Assembly (NCBI GenBank): GCA_003486165.1
Contig: DNGT01000399.1
Coordinates: 2,115-8,462, forward strand
From: Desulfobacteraceae bacterium
Lineage (GTDB): Bacteria; Desulfobacterota; Desulfobacteria; Desulfobacterales; UBA11574
Direction of reading: 5' to 3'
Length of the DNA: 6,348 bases
Made by a program: the position numbers and the translations under genes. Numbering within the stretch: the first letter of the stretch is position 1; each line of letters starts with the position of its first letter. The notes beneath the pieces were generated by a model. That model had not been told where the DNA came from, did not search any database, and saw only the letters and a list, made by a program, of their open reading frames with translations. Shown in pieces: positions 1 to 5,126 of the stretch.

Positions 1-222
1 TCAAAAATCGTAAAAATTGAAGATAATGTGGCCACCATCGACGTTGACGGCGTTAGAAGAGAAGCCAGTCTGCTGCTGGTCGAAAACCCCAAAATCGGGG
101 ATTATGTTGTTGTACATGCCGGTTTTGCCATTAACAAAATCAACGAAGAACATGCCCTGGAATCCTTGAAACTGCTCAGAGAAGCCGCCTCATTGATCTT
201 TGACAATGACAAGCAGAAGTAA
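1..222 (+). CDS. hypC: HypC/HybG/HupF family hydrogenase maturation chaperone, 5' end outside the window
   Basis: HypC is a small cytoplasmic chaperone. With HypD it carries the iron while CN and CO ligands are added, and it delivers the Fe(CN)2CO group to the large subunit of [NiFe] hydrogenase. The frame is open from base 1 and gives 73 residues, starting S-K-I-V-K-I. The family hallmark GDYVVVHAGFAINKI is at fragment residues 33-47. Family members begin M-C-x-A-I-P, so about six residues, including the essential Cys2, are missing because of the window edge and not because the gene is broken. A GTG at 28 is in frame but would remove the conserved start, so it is not the true start. The stop (220-222) lies 2 nt before the hypD ATG, which suggests translational coupling. 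The family call is secure. Confidence 0.95.
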   Translation, partial: SKIVKIEDNVATIDVDGVRREASLLLVENPKIGDYVVVHAGFAINKINEEHALESLKLLREAASLIFDNDKQK

Positions 223-224
223 AC

Positions 225-1316
225 ATGTCCATCAAACATTTACACGAATACCGGGATCCTGAGCTTTCCCGGAAAATCATCCAACAGATAAAAAAAACAA
301 GCCAAAAAAATATCCGCCTGATGGAGGTCTGCGGCACACACACCACGTCGATTTTCAGAAACGGCATCCGATCGATTTTGCCGGAGACCATTTCGCTGCT
401 TTCCGGTCCTGGATGCCCGGTTTGCGTTACCGCCCAAAATGAAATCGATGCCTTTATTGAACTGGCCAAACTTGATGACGTCATTATCGCCACATTCGGA
501 GATCTGATAAAAGTTCCCGGAGCGCATTCATCCCTTCAAAATGAACAGGCAAAAGGCAGGGATGTAAGCGTAGTGTATTCGACATTTGATGCCATTGACA
601 TTGCAAAAAAGAATCCGGATAAAAAGGTCGTTTTTTTAGGTGTCGGATTTGAAACCACGGCCCCGACCATTGCTGCATCGATACTTTCAGCCCATGAGTT
701 GAACCTTAACAACTACTTTGTCATCAGTGCTCACAAACTTTTGCCGCCGGCCCTTTTTACCCTTGCAGAAAACCCGGAAACAAAGATTGACGGATTTATC
801 CTTCCCGGACACGTTTCCGTAATTATCGGTGTTAAGGCCTACATTCCCTTTTACGAACAGTATAACGTTCCTTGTGTCATCGCAGGATTTGAGCCGATAG
901 ATATATTACAGGCCATACTCATGCTGACCAAACAGATTGAAGATAATGCCGCAAAGCTTGAAAACAGTTACCAACGGGCCGTCACTTTTGAGGGAAATCC
1001 CAAGGCCCGATCCACCATGAATGCCGTCTTTGAAACGACGGATGCCGCCTGGCGCGGCCTCGGGAATATACCTTTAAGCGGTCTTAAGATAAGAAAGGAA
1101 TATGCAGCATTTGATGCACAAAAAGTGTTCGGCATTAAACTTGCCGAGAGTGAAGATCCAAAAGGGTGTGCATGTGGTGAAATCCTTTTGGGCATAAAAA
1201 TTCCTCCCCAGTGCCCGCTTTATAAAAATAAATGTACGCCCGTTCAGCCCATCGGCCCGTGCATGGTCTCCAGTGAAGGCACCTGCGCGGCTTACCATCG
1301 CTACCACGACACATAA
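225..1316 (+). CDS. hypD: HypD, Fe-S hydrogenase maturation protein
   Basis: HypD is the cytoplasmic [4Fe-4S] protein that, in complex with HypC, holds the iron on which HypE/HypF-derived cyanide and CO are assembled for [NiFe] hydrogenase. The 363-residue length is normal for the family. Visible motifs in order are MEVCGTHT (33-40, Cys36), GPGCPVC (61-67, Cys64 and Cys67), FGDLIKVPG (91-99), GFETTAP (141-147) and GFILPGHVSVIIG (190-202). A Cys-rich C-terminus has Cys at 315, 317, 330, 337, 346 and 354, in the region that binds the cluster in characterised HypD. All key cysteines are intact, so the protein should be functional. The ATG at 225 is supported by the 2-nt spacing from hypC and by the normal distance to CGTHT. 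The expected next gene, hypE, is absent: a broken LpxR-like gene begins directly after the stop. Confidence 0.97.
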   Translation: MSIKHLHEYRDPELSRKIIQQIKKTSQKNIRLMEVCGTHTTSIFRNGIRSILPETISLLSGPGCPVCVTAQNEIDAFIELAKLDDVIIATFGDLIKVPGAHSSLQNEQAKGRDVSVVYSTFDAIDIAKKNPDKKVVFLGVGFETTAPTIAASILSAHELNLNNYFVISAHKLLPPALFTLAENPETKIDGFILPGHVSVIIGVKAYIPFYEQYNVPCVIAGFEPIDILQAILMLTKQIEDNAAKLENSYQRAVTFEGNPKARSTMNAVFETTDAAWRGLGNIPLSGLKIRKEYAAFDAQKVFGIKLAESEDPKGCACGEILLGIKIPPQCPLYKNKCTPVQPIGPCMVSSEGTCAAYHRYHDT

Positions 1317-1904
1317 CGAGTTTCCATCGGCCACGGTGCTGTGGTTCACGGAAAACTTATTGATGAGATGATACTTTGCTGGGAAAATCAACTCTAAAAC
1401 GAACCGGCAATAGAAGCGGTTTATAAAACCAAGTGGCGAGTGTTATACTCAAAAACCCATCATGGTTCTGGCTATGATTTGATACCTCATATAGGCGGAC
1501 CCCTCGGTAATGTATACATTTACGCGAACTGTGGTGCTGAATTTCGTCTGGGTTGGTTCATCCCTGAAGATTTCGGAAGTTGCCCTATTCGGCCGGGATG
1601 TGACGCAAACCCGGCTTTCTATCATAATGAGACCGAAGATTTCAGAAAAATTCATCCCGGCGTCAATCTGTTTGCAATATTGGATAATCGTCTGGTATTA
1701 AGAGATATATTTCTCAATGGCAATACATTCAAAGAAAGCCACCGTGTGGATAAAAAATATTTTATTGCAGACCTAATGACAGGCATAGCAGTTAACTATC
1801 ACAGGTATAAATTCAGCTTTGCTTATACGTTTCGGACCAAAGAATTCGAAGAACAGCGTGACAGGTATGTCTTTGGATCCTTCACGGTCTCTTTCACTTA
1901 TTAA
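1317..1904 (+). pseudogene. Degraded LpxR-family (DUF2219) outer-membrane lipid A deacylase, N-terminus lost, internal stop
   Basis: Reading the hypD frame past its stop gives an LpxR-like protein of about 195 codons, interrupted by TAA at 1395-1397. Before the stop is VVHGKLIDEM then CWENQL; directly after it, in the same frame, comes NEPAIEAVYKTKWR. This matches the family pattern H-(10 residues)-W-D/E-N-Q-L-x-N-E-P, with the stop where one residue (probably Lys, AAA to TAA) should be. Then follow GSGYDLIPHIGGPLGNVY, a FLNGNTFKESHRVDK segment, FRTKEFEEQ and an aromatic C-terminus (SFTY) typical of outer-membrane barrels. The family removes the 3'-acyloxyacyl chain of lipid A at the outer membrane. 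The signal peptide and the N-terminal catalytic Asn/Asp region are missing, so no function is expected. A GTG at 1440 could start a 154-residue remnant, but with no export signal. The first codons (RVSIGHGA) might instead be a hypE scar. Confidence 0.78.
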
Positions 1905-2128
1905 TACCTATATCAAAGCCTCGGATTACAGCCACGCAACTATAGAGCTAATGTGAATCATCTGATAGGGGTTGTATTTGTGTTTAACTTTCTCGAAATT
2001 GAAGATAGCCAGATTTCAATAGGGAAAGCTAAGAATACCGATAACTGCACTGATCTTAGGTTTTTGTTTTGGCAAGTTATCTTCGAAATACGCCTCCCTT
2101 TTTTCACCCGATTTGTCTCACCAATAAA

Positions 2129-2143
2129 TGCCACATAGTGGCA
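2129..2143. promoter_or_regulatory. Perfect 6-bp palindrome, possible operator
   Basis: TGCCAC-ATA-GTGGCA is a perfect inverted repeat centred about 32 nt upstream of the TTGACA of the candidate GAF promoter. This is a place where an activator or repressor could bind. It resembles no site that I can name. A sigma-54 reading of GTGGCAC was tested and fails, because no GC lies at the right distance. Confidence 0.35.
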
Positions 2144-2167
2144 CAAATACTTAAAATTATTATTTTA

Positions 2168-2196
2168 TTGACACAATTCATGTTTTGAATTAATTT
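2168..2196 (+). promoter_or_regulatory. Candidate sigma-70 promoter for the repeat A leader and GAF gene
   Basis: TTGACA at 2168-2173 is a perfect -35 hexamer. It is followed 17 nt later by TAATTT (2191-2196), a weak -10. Transcription starting near 2203 would read through repeat copy A and into the GAF gene, placing the repeat in the 5' leader. The -10 match is poor, so confidence is limited. Confidence 0.4.
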
Positions 2197-2229
2197 GTTA
2201 TTATAGATTGTCTTTTAAAATTTATCTTC

Positions 2230-2395
2230 TATCTCAATTTGTTTTCCATTCTGTAAGACTTCCTGTTCTGAAAATTCATTCTCATTATGTTTTTTCCTAT
2301 GTAATTTTTTGTTCCTTCGATCGTTTAACCTCTATTCAGGAGGTTTTTCCATGGAGAAACCCCTCAAAATTTGCATACTTTGCTCCTAACAGAAT
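2230..2395 (+). repeat. Dispersed intergenic repeat, copy A
   Basis: This stretch is homologous to 3581-3747 in the same orientation. The core 2325-2394 aligns without a gap to 3677-3746 at 57 of 70 positions, with a perfect 24-nt run starting at the ATG at 2351 (B at 3703). Upstream, weaker but clear similarity continues (for example TTTCCATT, CCTAT and TTCG blocks) with one 1-nt length change. Inside it, AACCTC (2327-2332) can pair with GAGGTT (2340-2345), a stem kept in both copies around a variable 7-nt loop. GAGG (2340-2343) can also pair with CCTC (2362-2365). Copy A lies in the probable leader of the GAF gene. I do not recognise the family. Confidence 0.75.
2351..2389 (+). CDS. 12-codon micro-ORF in repeat A, possible leader peptide
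   Basis: A perfect Shine-Dalgarno AGGAGG (2338-2343) stands 7 nt before an ATG opening MEKPLKICILCS then TAA. The sibling in copy B reads MEKPLKICLF then TGA, with its Shine-Dalgarno at the same distance. The first eight codons are identical at every base, third positions included. That points either to recent duplication or to selection on the RNA itself and not only on the peptide. The residues also look like the opening of a longer protein (glycosyltransferase or receiver N-termini often start in this style), so it could be the cut-off start of a lost gene. Translation is unproven. Confidence 0.35.
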   Translation: MEKPLKICILCS

Positions 2396-2427
2396 ATTAT
2401 TTCCCGTTAGGAGCTTAAAATAATATT
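2382..2427. repeat. Two interlocked perfect inverted repeats (pseudoknot-like or switch-like)
   Basis: GCTCCTAAC (2382-2390) is the exact complement of GTTAGGAGC (2406-2414). AATATTATTT (2393-2402) is the exact complement of AAATAATATT (2418-2427). The arms alternate 1-2-1'-2', so the two stems of 9 and 10 bp are interleaved, as in an H-type pseudoknot. The linkers are only 2, 3 and 3 nt. Both full stems may therefore not fit at once, and two mutually exclusive hairpins with 15-nt loops are equally possible. The structure begins inside the micro-ORF's last codons and ends 55 nt before the GAF start codon. Confidence 0.65.
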
Positions 2428-2482
2428 ACTATTAGGGTAAAATTTTTAAGACCTTCAATGACCTTTTGAAAGGAGAAAAAAC

Positions 2483-3088
2483 ATGAAAAAACAGCTCATA
2501 AATTATGAAACATTGCTAAAGGTTACGAAGGCAATCTCTCATTCCAAGGATCCTGAAGAAGTCGCTCTTATGACGGTAGAAAGCATCAAAACAGCTTTAG
2601 GTGTCAAAGGGTGTGCGTTGTTTCTGTTCAATCGTAAAAACAATGAACTGCAGTTGGCAACATCCTACGGTTTGAGTGATGAGTATATAAATAAAGGCCC
2701 TGTAAGTGCATTGCGCTCCATTGCCCAATCTTTGGAGGAAGGACCTGTAGCGATCTATGATGTTACGGATGACCCAAGAATTCAATATCCCATTGAAGCC
2801 CAGAAAGAAGGAATTGCTTCCCTACTATCGGTGTCTATCGTGGTGGCTGGTAATTTAATAGGGGCTATGCGTGTGTATACGGCTGAACCTTGGGAGTTTA
2901 CGCTGGAAGATGTGAATTTCGTCCAATCTTTGGCTCAAGTCGCTGGAATGGCTATAAATATGGCAAGGTATACTAAAGGATTAAAAAGTAGCATTGATGT
3001 TCTGAAAACGATGAGGGAAGTTCAGACCCATAGATCTACAAGAAGGACTCCTTATGAGGGAGTTCCAATAAGTGTCCCTTCGGACTAA
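2483..3088 (+). CDS. Stand-alone GAF-domain sensor protein
   Basis: This 201-residue cytoplasmic protein consists of one GAF domain at about residues 12-163, with no signal peptide or membrane segment. The GAF features visible are the entry helix (ETLLKVTKAISHSKDPEEVAL, split by position 10-29), the GCALFLFNRKNNELQLATSYGL strand-turn-strand region (43-64), and the later strands SLLSVSIVVAGNLIGAMRVY (113-132) followed by the DVNFVQSLAQVAGMAI helix (143-158). GAF domains bind small ligands (cyclic nucleotides, heme, Fe-S clusters or others); the ligand here cannot be predicted. No kinase, cyclase or other output domain follows, only a polar tail (163-201) with a basic patch HRSTRR. The start is fixed by AAAGGAG at 2469-2475, 7 nt before ATG. 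It probably signals through a separate partner. The family is clear; the function is unknown. Confidence 0.88.
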   Translation: MKKQLINYETLLKVTKAISHSKDPEEVALMTVESIKTALGVKGCALFLFNRKNNELQLATSYGLSDEYINKGPVSALRSIAQSLEEGPVAIYDVTDDPRIQYPIEAQKEGIASLLSVSIVVAGNLIGAMRVYTAEPWEFTLEDVNFVQSLAQVAGMAINMARYTKGLKSSIDVLKTMREVQTHRSTRRTPYEGVPISVPSD

Positions 3089-3141
3089 TTTGGTATACAT
3101 GATTAATTGCCAGAAATGATGACTAAAAAAATTTTAATTAA

Positions 3142-3160
3142 CTATTCTCTTTTTGAATAG
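3142..3160 (+). terminator. Weak hairpin after the GAF gene, possible first terminator
   Basis: CTATTC (3142-3147) pairs with GAATAG (3155-3160) across a 7-nt T-rich loop, and TTTT follows at 3163-3166. It lies 54 nt after the GAF stop. The stem is short and AT-rich, so it is at best an inefficient terminator compared with the one at 3323. Confidence 0.3.
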
Positions 3161-3322
3161 CTGTTTTACATATCCCATATGATCAAAGAAAAGGGAAAAT
3201 GAAAATCAGAAAGGGCTGGTGAAAAGGTTAAAAGAAATCCATATAAAAAGTTATTGCTATTCGGTTCCTTTCTATGATGCCCTAAATATCAGAGACTTTA
3301 TTTTTTATTGATATCATTTTAT

Positions 3323-3369
3323 AATAAAGGCAAATCCCATTTTGGGGAGTTTGCCTTTATTGCATTTTT
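3323..3369. terminator. Strong, probably bidirectional intrinsic terminator
   Basis: AATAAAGGCAAA plus TCCC (3323-3338) pairs with GGGA plus TTTGCCTTTATT (3345-3361). This is a 16-bp stem with one bulged G (3349) and a 6-nt loop. A T-run (3365-3369) follows a few bases later and T/A-rich sequence precedes it, so it could stop transcripts from either side. It closes the GAF transcription unit, leaving about 235 nt of 3' region, and insulates it from the next block. Confidence 0.75.
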
Positions 3370-3389
3370 ATAAGAAATAGGATCTATGT

Positions 3390-3413
3390 ACTGTAAATTC
3401 ATATGTTTAAACT
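3390..3413 (+). repeat. Bipartite direct repeat, copy 1 (partner at 6091-6117)
   Basis: ACTGTAAATTCA followed 2 nt later by TGTTTAAACT. At 6091 the same 12-mer is followed 5 nt later by the same 10-mer. Each word alone could match by chance in AT-rich DNA; the two together in order make chance less likely. In both places the 10-mer supplies the left arm of a hairpin. Confidence 0.4.
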
Positions 3414-3467
3414 TGCGATCATGGCCAGATATGGCAACATTTGATTTTGTGATTGATCGCGTTTAAA
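3406..3467. repeat. 14-bp inverted repeat with a 32-nt loop
   Basis: TTTAAAC-TT-GCGATCA (3406-3421) is complementary to TGATCGC-GTTTAAA (3454-3467). All 14 pairs are perfect and only TT is bulged. The 32-nt loop is long for a terminator and no T-run follows. It could be an RNA hairpin or a pair of protein-binding half-sites. The left arm overlaps a motif that recurs at 6091-6117. Confidence 0.5.
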
Positions 3468-3580
3468 TTAAAGTTGGGATAACTCCCTATGTATGAGCAT
3501 ATCTCCTATAAAAATAAGACTTTTTTCCCATTTACAGATCCTTTTAAACTGTTTTATTAATATAATTGATAGTTGCCAGA

Positions 3581-3747
3581 TATCACAATCCGATTTCCAT
3601 TGGGCAACACTTTTTATTTTACTGACCTCACTCTCGAATCGCTTCTACCTATCTAATAACCGGTCATTTCGTTTGCTTAACCTCTATTAATGAGGTTCCG
3701 AAATGGAGAAACCCCTCAAAATTTGCTTGTTTTGATCCTGACAGGAT
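3581..3747 (+). repeat. Dispersed intergenic repeat, copy B
   Basis: This is the second copy of the element at 2230-2395, in the same orientation. The core 3677-3746 matches copy A at 57 of 70 positions without gaps. The AACCTC...GAGGTT stem is kept while its loop differs (TATTAAT against TATTCAG). The segment between GAGGTT and ATG has diverged strongly, yet its length is unchanged. Where copy A has the 9-bp GCTCCTAAC arm, copy B has a compact ATCCT-GAC-AGGAT hairpin. Copy B ends 219 nt before the GNAT start, so a leader role is less clear here than for copy A. Confidence 0.75.
3703..3735 (+). CDS. 10-codon micro-ORF in repeat B, possible leader peptide
   Basis: TGAGG (3691-3695) lies 7 nt before an ATG opening MEKPLKICLF then TGA. 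The first eight codons equal those of the micro-ORF at 2351 at every base, and the ribosome-binding-site spacing is the same. After the stop the same frame stays open for about 75 codons with no recognisable family, which leaves room for the view that this is the broken start of a former gene. Translation is unproven. Confidence 0.3.
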   Translation: MEKPLKICLF

Positions 3748-3965
3748 GCTTACAGCATTGTTGGGATATACAATATCAATGAAAATACGGCTGGTATCTG
3801 TTATCAGAATCCGAGTAGCCGGTTGCCAGATGATGATTGCCGTTTTTCCCTGTTCCAATATATAATAGGATGCATTCGGTTATCGAAGACCGCCTTAAAT
3901 TTTCCCTTATTCCGCTTGCAAAAAAGGAATTCTTTAGGTCTCAAAGAAAAGCAATGTTTTGAACC

Positions 3966-4457
3966 ATGAAACTCTCTGTTATAGACAATCTGGAAAAAAT
4001 GACAGAACCTCTGAGTTATTCTGAAGCGGCTAAAGTCGCAGCGTTGATAAGGCAAAGTACTCAGAACGCCAATCGTGGAGAGTATGCCCCCGCTGAACTG
4101 GAAAGATTATATGCCTTTGCAACGCCTGAGAAAATTCAGGAGGAAGTGAATAGAGGATACCTGGTTACTCTTTCGAACGATACGGGAGATCTTATTGGGT
4201 GTGGGATGGTTGTACGAAGGGGGATGAATCTTGTCATAAGAATAATAGAGGTCAAAACAAACTACAGCAGGAAAGGTTACGGTTCGCTCCTATACAAGCA
4301 TTGCGAAAAACGATTCAAAGAAGCTGGCTTTAATAAAATTGAAGTTGACGTCCCCAAATTTCCAAAATCAGGAAACTTCTACAGGAAGCATGGATTTGTG
4401 AAAACCGGAAATCCAACGCGGAAAGATTTATATTTTGCCATGTTCAAATATTTCTGA
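3966..4457 (+). CDS. GNAT-family N-acetyltransferase
   Basis: This 163-residue cytoplasmic protein has the GNAT fold. Members move an acetyl group from acetyl-CoA to an amine of a small molecule or protein. Strand 4 and motif A are visible as RIIEVKTNYSRKGYGSLLY (about 92-110), with the pyrophosphate-binding turn S-R-K-G-Y-G (101-106). The helix KHCEKRFKEAGF and strand KIEVDVP follow, then motif B-like GNFYRKHGFV (136-145). The first residue of the R/Q-x-x-G-x-G/A turn is Ser here, a mild departure. The substrate cannot be predicted. The start is uncertain: ATG 3966 has no clear Shine-Dalgarno, whereas in-frame ATG 3999 (Met12) has GGA nearby and would give 152 residues. No terminator or operon partner is evident. 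Confidence 0.87.
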   Translation: MKLSVIDNLEKMTEPLSYSEAAKVAALIRQSTQNANRGEYAPAELERLYAFATPEKIQEEVNRGYLVTLSNDTGDLIGCGMVVRRGMNLVIRIIEVKTNYSRKGYGSLLYKHCEKRFKEAGFNKIEVDVPKFPKSGNFYRKHGFVKTGNPTRKDLYFAMFKYF

Positions 4458-4629
4458 GACATTAGAAGGCTTATTCAAACCGTCGGGGATACTTTAAAGT
4501 TTGCAGCATGAGCTGATCCTCTTCATTCGACACAATTCACCTCAAGATTTTGTCCAATTGAATTTCGTTCAAGTTTATGATCACAAAAGAAAATAGTAAA
4601 AATTCCCTTCATAATGAAAGGAGAAAAAA

Positions 4630-5085
4630 ATGAAAGAGATGAAAGTATTGCTGGTAGACGATGAAGAGGAATTCGTAAAATCCCTTTCCGAGCGAATGAA
4701 AATGCGGGATCTGGAATCGGATGTGGCACTTAGCGGGGAGCAGGCGCTTAAAACCATGAACAAGGATCTTCCGGATGTCATGGTTCTTGACCTGAAAATG
4801 CCTGGTTTGGACGGGATGGAAGTTTTAAGGCGTGCCAAGAAGGCTTATCCAGGCGTTCAGATTATCATGTTGACCGGCTATGGGTCTGAAAAAGATGAAC
4901 AAGAAGCACGAAGTCTGGGTGTTTTTGAATACCTGAAAAAGCCAGTTTCCTTTGAAAAACTCATGAAGACCATCACCGAGGCCTATAGAAGCAAATTTGA
5001 GGATACCATGAGCGCTGCTGCTTTTGCTGAGGCCGGTGAATTCGAAACGGCAAAAGAAATTCTCGATCGCGACAAAAAAAAATAA
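4630..5085 (+). CDS. CheY-like single-domain response regulator with short C-terminal tail
   Basis: This is a 151-residue cytoplasmic receiver. KVLLVDDEEEF carries the acidic pair Asp10/Asp11, VLDLKMPGLDG holds the phosphoacceptor Asp54, MLTGYGS gives Thr82, and YLKKPVSF gives Lys104 before the cis-type Pro105, so every switch residue is present. The receiver ends near residue 120. The tail (121-151) has AAAFAEAGEFETAKEIL and a lysine-rich end, too short for a DNA-binding or enzymatic output. It probably acts by protein contact, perhaps with the CBS protein encoded 41 nt downstream. The start is supported by AAAGGAG (4617-4623) 6 nt before ATG. The cognate histidine kinase is not in the window. 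The family call is secure; the role is unknown. Confidence 0.95.
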   Translation: MKEMKVLLVDDEEEFVKSLSERMKMRDLESDVALSGEQALKTMNKDLPDVMVLDLKMPGLDGMEVLRRAKKAYPGVQIIMLTGYGSEKDEQEARSLGVFEYLKKPVSFEKLMKTITEAYRSKFEDTMSAAAFAEAGEFETAKEILDRDKKK

Positions 5086-5086
5086 C

Positions 5087-5109
5087 CTTCAGTGTTAATA
5101 ACACTGAGG
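5087..5109 (+). promoter_or_regulatory. Intercistronic hairpin just before the CBS gene's Shine-Dalgarno
   Basis: CTTCAGTGTT (5087-5096) pairs with AACACTGAGG (5100-5109), giving a 10-bp stem with one G-T pair and a 3-nt AAT loop. It fills most of the 41-nt gap between the receiver and CBS genes, directly ahead of AAGGAGG (5111-5117). No T-run follows, so it is unlikely to be a terminator. RNA processing, transcript stability or separation of the two translation rates are possible roles. Confidence 0.45.
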
Positions 5110-5126
5110 AAAGGAGGAGATACATC

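Larger units (their letters stand above)
1905..2482. other. AT-rich spacer between the lpxR relic and the GAF gene
   Basis: No convincing protein-coding gene lies here. From 1905 to about 2128 I see only weak structure: GATAACT (2040-2046) can pair with AGTTATC (2075-2081), and GAAGATA (2001-2007) with TATCTTC (2078-2084). Frames of about 60 codons exist on both strands but show no family resemblance and no good ribosome-binding site. From 2129 onward the spacer is rich in signals: a small palindrome, a candidate promoter, dispersed repeat copy A with its micro-ORF, and interlocked inverted repeats, each listed separately. The 286 nt between the candidate promoter and the GAF start would make an unusually long leader. 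Confidence 0.6.
3089..3965. other. Long AT-rich spacer between the GAF and GNAT genes
   Basis: No protein gene is supported here. The spacer holds, in order, a weak hairpin after the GAF stop, a strong terminator hairpin (3323-3361), a long-loop inverted repeat (3406-3467), a perfect TATAAT (3561-3566) with no good -35, and dispersed repeat copy B with its micro-ORF. From 3748 to 3965 nothing clear was seen apart from small hairpins such as ATCCT-GAC-AGGAT at the end of copy B. A GTG-initiated 30-codon frame at 3219 and minus-strand frames at 3664-3858 and 3804-4055 look like chance. Confidence 0.6.

Noticed and set aside
1953..2146. Short frames of about 60 codons on both strands after the lpxR relic
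   Set aside because: They overlap each other, lack ribosome-binding sites and show no domain.
2129..2160. Sigma-54 promoter starting at GTGGCAC
   Set aside because: The -24-like GG is present, but 10 nt later the bases are TA and not GC, so the -12 element is missing.
3219..3311. GTG-started 30-codon frame after the GAF gene
   Set aside because: The AAGGG is only 3 nt from the GTG, the product resembles nothing and runs into the terminator region.
3691..3735. PreQ1-I riboswitch-like pattern (GAGGTTCC...CCCCTC followed by A-rich sequence)
   Set aside because: The loop is too long and the 3' tail that forms the pseudoknot (CTAA type) is absent; copy A fits even less well.
3664..4055. Minus-strand open frames at 3664-3858 and 3804-4055
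   Set aside because: They overlap repeat B and the GNAT 5' end, have no recognisable domain and no convincing ribosome-binding site.
2170..4539. Shared 11-mer GACACAATTCA upstream of the GAF gene (2170-2180) and the receiver gene (4529-4539)
   Set aside because: An 11-base match is expected by chance a few times in an AT-rich window of this size, and the flanks do not align.
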